Notes: generated from the sequence alone by a model not told the origin. Shown: positions 37,345 through 46,556, counted from the first letter of the stretch. The stretch is 64,000 nucleotides of DNA from Paenibacillus vini (GCF_018403325.1 NZ_BOSL01000005.1:275460-339459); one strand, 5' to 3'. Translations and numbers: made by a program.

Positions 37345-38484
37345 ATGTGCAACGTGACGACGGTTCAAGGAACATCCAGAAAGGCGGCGCCATACCGGTT
37401 TGATGTAGTGGGCAGTTTTTTGCGGCCGGAGGCTTTGAAGAAGGCCAGAGCGCAATTCGGCAAAGGAGAGATTACGGAGGCCGAGCTGAAGCAAATTGAG
37501 GATCGCGAGATTATCCAATTGGTCGAGCAGCAAAAAGCGGCCGGACTTCAGGCCGTGACGGACGGAGAGTTCAGACGTTCCTGGTGGCATTTGGATTTCA
37601 TGTGGGGACTGGACGGCGTAGAGAAGGCAGGATCGGAAAAAGGCTACCAGTTCAACGGCATTGAGACAAGAGCGGAAACCGCGTGTTTGAACGGGAAAAT
37701 CGGATTTTCCGACCATCCGTTCGTCGAGCACTTCCGGTTCTTGAAGCAAGCGGCAGGAGACGACGTCGTTGCCCGCCAGACGATTCCGGCGCCAGCGCAG
37801 TTCCTGGCGGAGCTGCTCCGTCCAGAGAACAATGCAAGTACGGACAAGTATTATAGCAGCACCGACGAGTTGGCGAGAGATATCGCCCAGGCTTATCATA
37901 AGGCGATTCTTGCTTTTTATGAGGAAGGATGCCGCAACATTCAACTGGATGATTGCACATGGGGCATGCTCTGTGACAGGGAATTTGCGAAAACGATGCA
38001 GGGTGCGGGGGTGGATACGGCCGAAATCGCGAAGCTGTATGCCCGCGTGAATCAGGAGGCGGTTGAGGGATTGCCGTCCGACCTGGTCGTAACGACCCAT
38101 GTATGCCGCGGCAATTACTACTCCACCTGGGCTTCGTCAGGCGGATATGAGCCGGTTGCGGAAACGTTGTTCGGAATACAGCATATCGACGGCTATTATC
38201 TTGAATTCGATACGGAGCGGGCCGGGGATTTTACACCGCTGAAGGAGCTAAAGGATCAACAGGTCGTCTTGGGATTGTTTTCTTCCAAAACAGGAGTGCT
38301 GGAGGACAAGGATGTCATTGTCGCCCGCATTAAAGAAGCAGCGGAAATTGTGGGTTTGGACCAAATTTGCCTCAGCCCGCAGTGCGGATTTGCCTCTACG
38401 GAGGAAGGTAATCTGTTGACGGAGGAAGAGCAGTGGAGGAAGCTGGCCTTCATCAAGGAAATTGCCGAGGAAATATGGAGCTAG
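37345..38484 (+). CDS. Core-MetE/YxjH-like cobalamin-independent methionine synthase family protein
   Basis: 379 residues, the size of B. subtilis YxjG/YxjH and of the MetE catalytic half only. The zinc-binding set of MetE is present: THVCRGN provides His and Cys, LEFD the Glu, and SPQCGF the last Cys. The N-terminal FDVVGSFLRPEALKKAR and TDGEFRRSWWHLDF are typical. It should transfer a methyl group to homocysteine. The methyl donor for these short proteins is not the polyglutamated folate used by full MetE with certainty. GAGGAGATATC precedes the ATG. It follows a LysR gene and its operator sites and ends in its own terminator. Confidence 0.88.
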   Translation: MCNVTTVQGTSRKAAPYRFDVVGSFLRPEALKKARAQFGKGEITEAELKQIEDREIIQLVEQQKAAGLQAVTDGEFRRSWWHLDFMWGLDGVEKAGSEKGYQFNGIETRAETACLNGKIGFSDHPFVEHFRFLKQAAGDDVVARQTIPAPAQFLAELLRPENNASTDKYYSSTDELARDIAQAYHKAILAFYEEGCRNIQLDDCTWGMLCDREFAKTMQGAGVDTAEIAKLYARVNQEAVEGLPSDLVVTTHVCRGNYYSTWASSGGYEPVAETLFGIQHIDGYYLEFDTERAGDFTPLKELKDQQVVLGLFSSKTGVLEDKDVIVARIKEAAEIVGLDQICLSPQCGFASTEEGNLLTEEEQWRKLAFIKEIAEEIWS

Positions 38485-38495
38485 AGAATATAGTG

Positions 38496-38533
38496 AGAGC
38501 GGGATCCGGTGCATATCGGGTTCCGCTCTTTTT
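38496..38533 (+). terminator. Terminator after the MetE-like gene
   Basis: AGAGCGGGATCC and GGGTTCCGCTCT form a stem with minor mismatches, followed by TTTTT. Confidence 0.8.
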
Positions 38534-38611
38534 GCGAGGAATTCATGGATTATCAAAACAATAAATATAGATTAGAATTGCTATTATGCAAGGCAGAAAA
38601 GGAGGGATGAC

Positions 38612-40519
38612 ATGCAACGGACGGAACAGTCCGGCTGGAAAGCCGGAGCAGGGCTGAAGACCCGATGGGGGCGCCAGGTCGACCCGCAGCGAGTGCTTAC
38701 GGAATACCCGCGGCCTCAAATGGTCAGGGACGAGTGGATGAATTTGAACGGGCTTTGGGAATATGCGATCACTCCCAGGGCGAAAGGGAGCGGTACACCG
38801 GACTTGTGGGACGGTCTAATTCTGGTTCCATTTCCGGTAGAGTCGGCTCTGTCAGGGGTGCAGCAACCGCTGGGTCCCGGGGAATGGTTGTGGTACAGGA
38901 GAACATTTTCCGTGCCGGACAATTGGAAAGGGCGAAGGCTGCTGCTGCATTTTGGGGCGGTGGACTGGGAAACGGAAATCTGGGTCAACGGGCGTAAAGC
39001 CGGAGAACATACCGGAGGTTACACCCCATTTTCCCTGGATATTACCGGGCATTTAAATGCAGGGAATGCGGAGCGGAGTCAAGAGCAAGAGATTATTGTT
39101 CGGGTCTGGGATCCGACGGACACGTTCGGGCAAGAACGCGGCAAGCAGGCTTTGAATCCCAAGGGGCTGTTCTATACGGCCGTCTCGGGGATTTGGCAGA
39201 CTGTATGGCTTGAGCCGGTTCCCGAAGCGCATATCGCCTCCTTTCGGCTGGTGCCCGACCTGGCGGACGGGGAGTTGTCCGTATTTATACATATTGATTC
39301 TGCGAATGGTGGATCCGATTCCGTACATAACCGCATTGAGGCGATAGCTTATGCGGATGGCGAAATCGTCGCAACCGGGGGTAGTCCGGTTGGCGGGGAA
39401 CTGAAGCTTTATTTTTCGAAAATGAAGTTATGGAGCCCGGACAACCCGTTTCTGTACGATCTAACCGTCCGATTGCATGCGGAAGACGGAAGCACGCTCG
39501 ATACGATACAAAGTTACTTTGCGATGCGGGATTTCCGTGTCGGGAAGGATAAGGCCGGCGCAGTCAGACTGCTCCTGAACGGGGAGCCGCTGTTCCAGCA
39601 TGGTGTCCTGGACCAAGGGTATTGGCCTGACGGTTTATATACCGCTCCGAGTGACGAGGCGTTGGCTTATGATGTCGAAACCGTGAAGAGGCTCGGCTTC
39701 AACATGGTGCGGAAGCATATCAAAATCGAACCGGCCAGATGGTATTATCATTGCGACCGGCTCGGACTGATTGTCTGGCAGGACATGATCAACGGCGGCG
39801 GGGGCTGGAACCATTTGCATCATTTCATCCTCCCTAACTTTGTAAGCGCAATCAAAGTGAAAGACGACAAGTACAAAGCCTTGGGCAGGGCGGAAATCTC
39901 CAACCGCGACAACTATCGCAAGGAATTAAAAGAGATGGTCGACGCATTGTACAATGTCCCATGCATCGGGGTGTGGGTCCCATTCAATGAAGCCTGGGGA
40001 CAATTCGATGCCGCGGACATTGCGGAATGGCTCAAGGCTTATGACCCGTCCCGTCCGGTGGACCATGCCAGCGGCTGGCATGATCAAGAGGCGGGCGATT
40101 TCAAGAGCGTGCATATTTATTTTCGCAAGCTGAAAATGCCGAAGAAGTCCGGCAGCCGCGCGGTCGTGATTTCCGAATACGGCGGCTACAGTCTGATGGA
40201 GGAGGGGCATGTATGGCGGGAAGGCAAAGGCTTCGGATATAGGAAGTTCAAGAGCCGGGAAGCGCTGAACGCCGCTTATGCCTCACTGATCAAGAAACAA
40301 TTGAAGCCGCTGGTCAATCAGGGGGTAGCCGCTGCCGTCTATACCCAACTGACCGATGTCGAGACCGAATTGAACGGGATCCTGACCTATGACCGGGAAA
40401 TCGTCAAGCTGGACGAAGGGTTGCTGAATGAGCTTCATGACGATTTGCTGAACGAGCTGCGTAACGAGCTGCGTAACGAGCTGTGTAACGACATGATGGA
40501 AGGGGCTGAGGTTTATTAA
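38612..40519 (+). CDS. Glycoside hydrolase family 2 enzyme
   Basis: 635 residues, intracellular (no signal peptide). A GH2 sugar-binding domain (about 60-200: WYRRTFSVP, HFGAVDWETEIWVNG, GGYTPFSLDIT), an Ig-like middle and a TIM barrel follow in normal order. The acid/base Glu460 lies in FNEAW and the nucleophile Glu522 in ISEYGG. It should release beta-linked galactose, glucuronic acid, mannose or arabinose. The exact sugar is unclear. The C-terminus carries an odd Asn-Glu-Leu-Arg repeat tail. It heads an operon with an MFS permease and a DUF2804 protein, which suggests uptake of an oligosaccharide or glycoside and its cleavage inside. Confidence 0.9.
   Translation: MQRTEQSGWKAGAGLKTRWGRQVDPQRVLTEYPRPQMVRDEWMNLNGLWEYAITPRAKGSGTPDLWDGLILVPFPVESALSGVQQPLGPGEWLWYRRTFSVPDNWKGRRLLLHFGAVDWETEIWVNGRKAGEHTGGYTPFSLDITGHLNAGNAERSQEQEIIVRVWDPTDTFGQERGKQALNPKGLFYTAVSGIWQTVWLEPVPEAHIASFRLVPDLADGELSVFIHIDSANGGSDSVHNRIEAIAYADGEIVATGGSPVGGELKLYFSKMKLWSPDNPFLYDLTVRLHAEDGSTLDTIQSYFAMRDFRVGKDKAGAVRLLLNGEPLFQHGVLDQGYWPDGLYTAPSDEALAYDVETVKRLGFNMVRKHIKIEPARWYYHCDRLGLIVWQDMINGGGGWNHLHHFILPNFVSAIKVKDDKYKALGRAEISNRDNYRKELKEMVDALYNVPCIGVWVPFNEAWGQFDAADIAEWLKAYDPSRPVDHASGWHDQEAGDFKSVHIYFRKLKMPKKSGSRAVVISEYGGYSLMEEGHVWREGKGFGYRKFKSREALNAAYASLIKKQLKPLVNQGVAAAVYTQLTDVETELNGILTYDREIVKLDEGLLNELHDDLLNELRNELRNELCNDMMEGAEVY
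40451..40486 (+). repeat. In-frame 12-bp tandem repeat in the GH2 gene
   Basis: Three copies of AACGAGCTGCGT (the last with one change) encode Asn-Glu-Leu-Arg repeats at the GH2 C-terminus. Slippage here would add or remove four residues without breaking the frame. Confidence 0.85.
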
Positions 40520-40550
40520 AAACGGGGGTATTTCGTCAAAAAATTGGACA

Positions 40551-41816
40551 TTGATCTGGATTCTCGGCATGGCGGGCCAGATTTGCTGGAACATCGAAAA
40601 TTCCTGGTTCAACACCTTTGTTTATGCCAAAATCGCCAAAGATCCGTCCATTATTTCATGGATGGTCGGCATCAGCGCGATCGTATCTACGCTGACCACC
40701 TTCTTGATCGGGACCTGGGGGGACCGGGCCGGAAAGAGGAAGCCGTTTATCGCCGTCGGTTATATTTGCTGGGGTGTATTTACGATGGCTTTTGGAGCGA
40801 CGGAGTTTGTCCCCAAAAATCCCTTGAACATCGCCATCGTCGTCATCGTAGCCGCCGATGCCGTCATGAGCTTCTTCGGCTCGACCTGTTATGATGCCGG
40901 ATATAATCCATGGACTACGGATATTTCGAATGTGCATAACCGGGGCAAGCTCGGCGCGGCTTTTGCCGCCATGCCGGTGCTGGCTACGATATTCGGGGCC
41001 GTCGTATCCGGAATGCTGGTGGATGCCCTTGGTTTCTTTCCCTTTTTTACGATGATGGGCGGTATGGTGACGGTGACGGGAATACTCGCGCTGTTCATGT
41101 TGAAGGATGACCCGGGCTTGAAGGCAAGGAAGCTGGAAGCTGGCTACTGGCGCCAGTTTGCCGGAGTGTTCCGGGTACGAACGGTACTGGAGAATAAGGA
41201 ATTATTTTGGGTGTTCGTGATTAACGCTGTGTTCTTTACCGCTTTTAATGTCTATTTCCCCTACATTACTATCTATCTCAACAACTACCTCAACATGAGC
41301 TACTCTCTTTCCGGCATTTTACAGGGCATCGGGCTCGTGGCCGCCATATTCCTGACGTTGCCGGCTGCCGGATTCATCAAACGAGGCAAGCTCGCCTCCG
41401 TCATCCTGTTTGCCGTGCTGGCCAATGTTACAGGATTGCTTATCATTTCACGGTTTTCCAGTCATTTCGTGCTGCTGATCGGGATTTTCGGAGCCGGAAT
41501 CGGCTATGTCCTGATGATGCAAACGGTGACCGCCTGGGTCAAAAATTTGTACCCCGAGCAGCAACGGGGGCAATTTGAAGGGATCAGAATGGTGTTTGCC
41601 GTCTGTCTGCCCATGGTGATCGGGCCTTTGCTTTCGGGATTCGTGATCACGCAATACGGAGTACACAGGGTTATTGATGGAGTTTCAGGTATGGTGCCGA
41701 CCGAAACGCTCTTTCTTGTATCGGCGCTCGTGACGATTCTTACGGTATTGCCGTTAATCCCGGCGGGGAGATTCGCCAAGATGCGACTGCAGTCGGATGC
41801 TTCGGAACCAAAATAG
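40551..41816 (+). CDS. MFS transporter
   Basis: At least 421 residues with about 12 membrane helices. The MFS loop motif GTWGDRAGKRKPFI lies between helices 2 and 3. The sequence ICWNIENSWFNTFVYAKI resembles permeases linked to GH2 and GH3 enzymes in Paenibacillus-like genomes, so it likely imports the substrate of the upstream hydrolase. The first canonical start in frame is TTG 40551, but it has no ribosome-binding site. The in-frame codons upstream continue to an ATT near 40518 after GAGG, so the real N-terminus may be about 11 residues longer with a rare start, or translation is coupled to the GH2 stop at 40519. Confidence 0.85.
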   Translation: MIWILGMAGQICWNIENSWFNTFVYAKIAKDPSIISWMVGISAIVSTLTTFLIGTWGDRAGKRKPFIAVGYICWGVFTMAFGATEFVPKNPLNIAIVVIVAADAVMSFFGSTCYDAGYNPWTTDISNVHNRGKLGAAFAAMPVLATIFGAVVSGMLVDALGFFPFFTMMGGMVTVTGILALFMLKDDPGLKARKLEAGYWRQFAGVFRVRTVLENKELFWVFVINAVFFTAFNVYFPYITIYLNNYLNMSYSLSGILQGIGLVAAIFLTLPAAGFIKRGKLASVILFAVLANVTGLLIISRFSSHFVLLIGIFGAGIGYVLMMQTVTAWVKNLYPEQQRGQFEGIRMVFAVCLPMVIGPLLSGFVITQYGVHRVIDGVSGMVPTETLFLVSALVTILTVLPLIPAGRFAKMRLQSDASEPK

Positions 41817-41848
41817 AATCATACTCATATGGAGGTGCAGCTAAAGCT

Positions 41849-42880
41849 ATGCAACAAAACTATCAACATCAGATCGTTACGCCGGGGGACCTGCTTGACG
41901 GCAACGGCTCTCTTTTGCAGAAGGGATATTCGACACAGGCCGTGCTGAATTATAACCGTTCCGGAATCAAGGTACCGCCCTGGAAAATCAAAGAATGGGA
42001 TTTCTACCAGGTGTCCAATGACGATTACTGTCTGCAGCTTACGATCGGACATGTATCTTATGCGGGCAGTATTGCGGTGAAACTGTTTGAATTTGCTACC
42101 GGGAAGCATTATGAGGTTTCCCGGATGCTTGCCTTGCCGTTTAACCGTTTGCGTATGCCGCTATCCGCCGAAGAAGGGGATCTGACCTACAGCCGGAAAG
42201 ATATATTCATGCAATTCCAGGTGTACGAAGGCGGAAGAAGACTGATTTGCCGGGCCGGCGGCGGCGGGAACCTGCCGAGGATGGAGGTCGACGTCGCCCT
42301 GTCCCAGCCCGACAAAACGTCGTTGGTCATCGCCACTCCTTTTGACGAGCATCGCTCCTGTTTTTATTACAACCATAAGATTAATTGCATGCCTGCTACA
42401 GGCTCTGTAAAGGTTGACGGTAAGGAGTATCGTTTTGAGCCGGATTCTTCCTTTGGGCTGCTGGATTGGGGCAGAGGGGTATGGCCGTTCCGACACGAAT
42501 GGTTTTGGGGAAACGGCAGCTGCTATGTGGACGGGAAACGCTTTGGCTTCAATATCGGTCACGGCTTCGGCAACACCTCGGCAGCTAGTGAAAATATGCT
42601 GTTTTATGACGGCAAGGCCCATAAGCTGGGCCGGGTCATCTATGATTTGCCGGCCGGGGGTTATATGTCCAAGAAAAGGATTACGAGCGATGACGGAAGA
42701 TTCGAAATGGAGTTCACGCCGATTTATGACCAGCAGACGGCAACGAAGCTGCTGTTCGTGGACAACAAATGCCATCAGTTGTTTGGCACCTTTACGGGAA
42801 AAGCCGTGCTGGACGATGGGCGGGTCCTGGAAATTAAGGAGATGGTAGCGTTTATCGAACATGCGGTAAATAATTGGTGA
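41849..42880 (+). CDS. DUF2804 family protein
   Basis: 343 residues with no signal peptide or membrane segment. The sequence SSFGLLDWGRGVWPFRHEWFWGNG is typical of DUF2804, a beta-rich family related to AttH-like lipocalin folds. No enzyme activity is established. Third gene of the GH2-MFS operon, 32 bp after the permease, with TGGAGGTG before the ATG. A link to carbohydrate metabolism is inferred from the operon only. About 100 bp without a clear terminator separate it from the next gene. Confidence 0.82.
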   Translation: MQQNYQHQIVTPGDLLDGNGSLLQKGYSTQAVLNYNRSGIKVPPWKIKEWDFYQVSNDDYCLQLTIGHVSYAGSIAVKLFEFATGKHYEVSRMLALPFNRLRMPLSAEEGDLTYSRKDIFMQFQVYEGGRRLICRAGGGGNLPRMEVDVALSQPDKTSLVIATPFDEHRSCFYYNHKINCMPATGSVKVDGKEYRFEPDSSFGLLDWGRGVWPFRHEWFWGNGSCYVDGKRFGFNIGHGFGNTSAASENMLFYDGKAHKLGRVIYDLPAGGYMSKKRITSDDGRFEMEFTPIYDQQTATKLLFVDNKCHQLFGTFTGKAVLDDGRVLEIKEMVAFIEHAVNNW

Positions 42881-42978
42881 TTGGCTTGGTTAAGCCTGGA
42901 ATTAAAGGGTTTAAAGATAGTAGGATAGAATTATTATACAACTAAATTTAATGTCCTGGAAATGAAGGGTGACTGCGG

Positions 42979-44244
42979 ATGACCATTGTAAAGGAAATAA
43001 TACTCCAGTTATTTTTTGCCCTTATGCCCTTTCTGATGTTCAATGTTTATTACCGGGATTCGCCCCGGAATTACTCGCGGAAATTCATTATAATTACTAC
43101 TGCGATCTGCTTGTTCTTCTCCATGACCTTCGGGGCAAGCGCGGTGACCGGGTACTATTATGACATAAGGTATGTGTTTCTCTTCTTCGGACTCATTTTC
43201 GGCGGCTTGCCTGCAGGTCTCATTCTGTTGCTGGAATTTGTACTGTACCGTTTGTACTTGGGCGGCGACGGGATGGGAATTGCGATGGTGATCATGTTGA
43301 TCATCTTTCCCCTATCCTTAGCTTTACGTCGGATGTACCTGGCTGCCAGGCAAAAAGTGCCCGTCGTATTATTGGCGGGCTTCATTTTCTTCTTCGTACC
43401 GCTCCTGTTCGTCTATTTGTACAATCCGGATCCTATCGAAAATAATCTGTTGTTTCATATATTTGTTGTTCCGGTTCAGAACTTTATCGGCAACTGGCTG
43501 CTGATTTCGTTGTTTCAAAAGGCAGTGAAGGATAAGGAGCTGTTTATCGAATACGCGCAAAATGAAAAAGTCGTGGTGATCAGTCAGGTAGCCGCATCGC
43601 TGGTTCATGAGGTGCGCAATCCGCTCACTGCGGTAAAGGGGTTCCTCAAGCTGATTCGCGAGTCCTCGCTGGAACGGGATAAAGTCAATCGTTACATAGA
43701 TATTTGCGTAAGCGAAATGGAACGTACCGAATATATACTCTCGGAGTATCTTTCCATCTCAAAGCCCTTGACGGATCATCAAGAATCGACCGATCTGTCG
43801 AACCTGCTGAAAATAACGGTAGAAGTGATGCGCCCTTATGCGAATATGAACAATGTCGCGCTGGAAGGGCAGATCCCGGAAGGCCGGATATGGATTCTGG
43901 CCAATCCCGAGAAAATCAAACAGATACTTATGAATATGATCAAGAACGCGATTGAAGCCTGCTACGACTCCACGGAGGGAAGGGTGACCCTGGAACTGGC
44001 GGCAGTTGGCGGAGAAGCCGTGTTGACGATAGAAGACAATGGAATCGGGATGACGAAGGACCAAATCGAGAAGTTGGGCTCCGTTTTTTTCTCCACCAAG
44101 GCCAGAGGGACGGGGCTTGGCCTTACGTTCTCCTATCAGGCGATCCAGGCAATTGGGGGAACAGTATCCTTGAAGAGCGTCCACCGGGGAGGGACCCGAT
44201 TTACGATCACTTTGCCCTTGCATGAACGGGCAGAAGCCAAGTGA
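42979..44244 (+). CDS. KinB-like membrane histidine kinase
   Basis: 421 residues. The first ~190 form six hydrophobic segments of the 5TM-LytS type (IRYVFLFFGLIFGGLPAGL). A HisKA domain follows with the phospho-acceptor His210 in SLVHEVRNPLTAVKG, then an HATPase domain with N box (NMIKNAIEAC), DNGIGM and GTGLGL. This is the layout of the sporulation phosphorelay kinase KinB, which feeds Spo0F. No response regulator is adjacent, as usual for such orphan kinases. The start is supported by AAGGGTGACTGCGG upstream of the ATG. Confidence 0.88.
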   Translation: MTIVKEIILQLFFALMPFLMFNVYYRDSPRNYSRKFIIITTAICLFFSMTFGASAVTGYYYDIRYVFLFFGLIFGGLPAGLILLLEFVLYRLYLGGDGMGIAMVIMLIIFPLSLALRRMYLAARQKVPVVLLAGFIFFFVPLLFVYLYNPDPIENNLLFHIFVVPVQNFIGNWLLISLFQKAVKDKELFIEYAQNEKVVVISQVAASLVHEVRNPLTAVKGFLKLIRESSLERDKVNRYIDICVSEMERTEYILSEYLSISKPLTDHQESTDLSNLLKITVEVMRPYANMNNVALEGQIPEGRIWILANPEKIKQILMNMIKNAIEACYDSTEGRVTLELAAVGGEAVLTIEDNGIGMTKDQIEKLGSVFFSTKARGTGLGLTFSYQAIQAIGGTVSLKSVHRGGTRFTITLPLHERAEAK

Positions 44245-44320
44245 ATAAGGTTTAGCGGCCGGCTGGCCTAAAATCGCACGCTTCGGCATATCCATGGGAT
44301 ATAAAGGAGCGTGAGAATTT

Positions 44321-44668
44321 TTGGACAAGATCGTGGAACGTTATTATGAGGTAAAACAGCAGCAGAAAGAGCTGGACCGGGAATTGGGGGAGCTTCGCCA
44401 AGCCATTCTGGATTACTGCCGGGATCAGGATACGACCGGTCTGGATCTCGAAAGCCATAAGGTAACGCTCGTCCTGCAAAACCGGAGGGAATACGATGAG
44501 AACCGGTTGTACGATGCCCTGCCGGACCTCGAGCTTTGGCGAATGCTGTCCAAGCCGGATTCCGGTAAAATCGCGAGTTTGGTCAAATTAAAGGTCATTT
44601 CGGAAGAGAAAATCAAAGATACTTATACGATCAAGAACGTTACCCTGCTGCAGGTGGATAAGAAGTAA
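44321..44668 (+). CDS. Small coiled-coil protein, function unknown
   Basis: 115 residues starting at TTG 44321, behind AAAGGAG. Residues ~1-40 (VERYYEVKQQQKELDRELGE) predict a helix or coiled coil. The rest is mixed alpha/beta with KVTLVLQNRREYDENRLYDA. No family was recognised. Vaguely similar shapes occur in phage Gp157-like helper proteins, but I would not assign that. It lies between the KinB-like gene and the thiamin riboswitch promoter, and codon use looks like its neighbours. Confidence 0.65.
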   Translation: MDKIVERYYEVKQQQKELDRELGELRQAILDYCRDQDTTGLDLESHKVTLVLQNRREYDENRLYDALPDLELWRMLSKPDSGKIASLVKLKVISEEKIKDTYTIKNVTLLQVDKK

Positions 44669-44694
44669 TTAATGAGTCCTACCTCGCGATTTGT

Positions 44695-44724
44695 TTGACA
44701 AATCTTGTAAGCCTGGGGTACAGT
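44695..44724 (+). promoter_or_regulatory. Sigma-A promoter of the thiamin salvage operon
   Basis: A perfect TTGACA (44695-44700) and TACAGT (44719-44724) are 18 bases apart, about 22 bases before the riboswitch. Confidence 0.7.
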
Positions 44725-44745
44725 ATGTATCAATAGAATAGGAAA

Positions 44746-44837
44746 TCCACTAGGGGAGCCGTTAAACGGCTGAGACAAGAGACGAATTCTTGGACCCTTT
44801 GAACCTGATCTAGTTCGTACTAGCGTAGGGAAGTGGA
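44746..44837 (+). ncRNA. TPP riboswitch (THI element)
   Basis: The conserved core is complete: CTAGGGGAGCC, GGCTGAGA, ACCCTTTGAACCTGATCTAG and TAGCGTAGGGAAGTGG. It binds thiamin pyrophosphate and, with the terminator at 44888-44914, should stop transcription of tenA-thiM-thiD-thiE when TPP is plentiful. Confidence 0.97.
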
Positions 44838-44887
44838 GCCGGCCCTTCAAAGGCGATACGTATGTCCGTATTATATTGCAGATGAAG

Positions 44888-44914
44888 CCGCTCCGTTTCC
44901 GGGGCGGTTTTTTT
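44888..44914 (+). terminator. Riboswitch-controlled intrinsic terminator
   Basis: CCGCTCC (44888-44894) pairs with GGGGCGG (44901-44907, one wobble pair), followed by seven T. Its place 50 bases after the TPP aptamer marks it as the expression platform. Confidence 0.88.
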
Positions 44915-44961
44915 GGTATGCGGATTCCTATTCTAAAACTATTTACCGGAGGTGGGCGTTG

Positions 44962-45648
44962 GTGAACTTTACCGAGGAGGTACGCCGGGAGGCGGATGGT
45001 CTGTTCGACGCGATCTATGAGCATCCTTTTGTCCGCGGAATTGCGGAAGGAAAGCTGGAAAGGGAGCAGCTGATCCATTATGTCAAACAGGATTATGAAT
45101 ATTTGAATGCGTATATGCGAATTTACGGGATCGCGATTTCGAAATGCACGCGGCGGGAAGATATTGAAATGTTTAATGAGCAGATTGGCTTTATTTTGCA
45201 CAGCGAGGTTCATCCGCATCAAAATTTCTGCACCGCTGCGGGGGTGACATATGAGCAAATGCAGGGCTATCCGCTTGCTCCTTCCGCGCACCATTACATC
45301 AAGCATATGCTGACGGTTGCCCATGAAGGAAGTCTTGGCGAAATGCTGGCGGCGCTGCTGCCATGCCCTTGGACATACCTGGAAATCGGCCAAAGGCTGA
45401 TCGAGGAAGTCCGGCCAGAGCCGTCTCATCCCTTCTATGACTGGATTCAATTTTATGGGGGGCTCGCGGGTGATACCACGGTGAAGCTGCGCAAACAGGT
45501 GGATTTATGGGCGGAAGAGGCCGGCGCGGCGGAGCGGGAGCGCATGAAGGAGCATTTTATGCATAGCTGCCAACTGGAATACCTGTTCTGGGACATGGCA
45601 TACAAGCAGGAAGAATGGCCCGTTCCGATGCGGGCGGCGGTGCTGTGA
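44962..45648 (+). CDS. tenA: Thiaminase II / aminopyrimidine aminohydrolase TenA
   Basis: 228 residues. TenA releases HMP from degraded thiamin (formylaminopyrimidine route) and so feeds the salvage pathway. Start GTG 44962 is chosen because GGAGGTG lies 7 bases upstream. The longer open frame to 44833 runs through the riboswitch terminator. Motifs include VKQDYEYLNAYMRIYG and Cys135 in LLPCPWTYLEIG, the place of the catalytic Cys in characterised TenA, plus a late SCQLEYLFWDMAY. First gene of the TPP-controlled operon. Confidence 0.95.
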   Translation: MNFTEEVRREADGLFDAIYEHPFVRGIAEGKLEREQLIHYVKQDYEYLNAYMRIYGIAISKCTRREDIEMFNEQIGFILHSEVHPHQNFCTAAGVTYEQMQGYPLAPSAHHYIKHMLTVAHEGSLGEMLAALLPCPWTYLEIGQRLIEEVRPEPSHPFYDWIQFYGGLAGDTTVKLRKQVDLWAEEAGAAERERMKEHFMHSCQLEYLFWDMAYKQEEWPVPMRAAVL

Positions 45649-45713
45649 GCCGGGCAGACTTTATTTTCTTTTTCAAATCTATCTATTTCATAAAGAAAGG
45701 TTGATTGAACAAT

Positions 45714-46556
45714 ATGAGTATGCTGGAAAGAGAACTGTCCTCACTTCTTGTCAAATTGCAAAAGACGAAACCGCTCGTTCATAACATGACCAATGTAGTC
45801 GTGACCAATTTTACGGCCAACGGGCTTTACGCGCTGGGAGCCTCTCCCGTTATGGCTTACGCACCGGAAGAGGTCGCCGACATGGCGAAAGTCGCGGGCG
45901 CGGTAGTGCTGAATATCGGAACGCTGAACAGCGACCTTGTGGAGGCGATGGTCATCGCCGGGCGTTCGGCCAACGAGAACGGCGTTCCCGTGCTGCTTGA
46001 TCCGGTCGGGGCCGGGGCAACGAGATTCCGGACGGAATCCTCGCTGCGGATCATGCGTGAGGTGCGGGTTTCGCTGGTGCGGGGAAATGCGGCCGAGATT
46101 GCGCATCTCATCGGCGAGACCCGCGAGATCAAAGGCGTGGACGCCGGTGACAGCGGAAGCTATGACAACGCCATTCTGGCGGTCCGGGCCGCCCAGGAGT
46201 TGGGAACGGTCGTAGCCATCACCGGGCGGGAGGATGTGATCACCGACGGGAAGCTGTGCCGGGTGATCAGCGGCGGCGACGCGCTGATGACGCAGGTAAC
46301 CGGCACGGGATGCCTGTTGACGTCGGTGTTGGGCGCTTTTTCGGCGGTCGAGGAGGACTTGCTGCTCGCCGGGACGGCCGGGCTGGCCTTCTATGGTACG
46401 GCGGCTGCCCGCGCTGCCGAGCGAACGGCCGCCTTCGGGCCTGGCAGCTTCCAGACCGCCTTCCTGGATGAGCTCGCGAAGCTGCATCCGCATTCGCTGA
46501 AGGGCTACGCCTCCGTCCGGGAAATCCAGGCGGCGACGGCCGGGGGCCTGGTGTGA
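45714..46556 (+). CDS. thiM: Hydroxyethylthiazole kinase ThiM
   Basis: 280 residues. It phosphorylates the thiazole moiety for thiamin salvage. Family features: PLVHNMTNVVVTNFTANGLY (substrate loop), ALGASPVMAYAPEEV, VLLDPVGAGAT and the ATP/anion-hole motif TGTGCLLTSVLGAF with a catalytic Cys. A TTG at 45705 is an alternative start nearer to the AAAGG site, while ATG 45714 is the conventional choice. The 3' end overlaps thiD by 4 bp. The region is markedly richer in G+C than the flanking non-coding DNA. Confidence 0.95.
   Translation: MSMLERELSSLLVKLQKTKPLVHNMTNVVVTNFTANGLYALGASPVMAYAPEEVADMAKVAGAVVLNIGTLNSDLVEAMVIAGRSANENGVPVLLDPVGAGATRFRTESSLRIMREVRVSLVRGNAAEIAHLIGETREIKGVDAGDSGSYDNAILAVRAAQELGTVVAITGREDVITDGKLCRVISGGDALMTQVTGTGCLLTSVLGAFSAVEEDLLLAGTAGLAFYGTAAARAAERTAAFGPGSFQTAFLDELAKLHPHSLKGYASVREIQAATAGGLV

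Noticed and set aside
44833-44961. N-terminal extension of tenA into the riboswitch region
   Set aside because: It would translate the riboswitch terminator. A strong ribosome-binding site supports GTG 44962.
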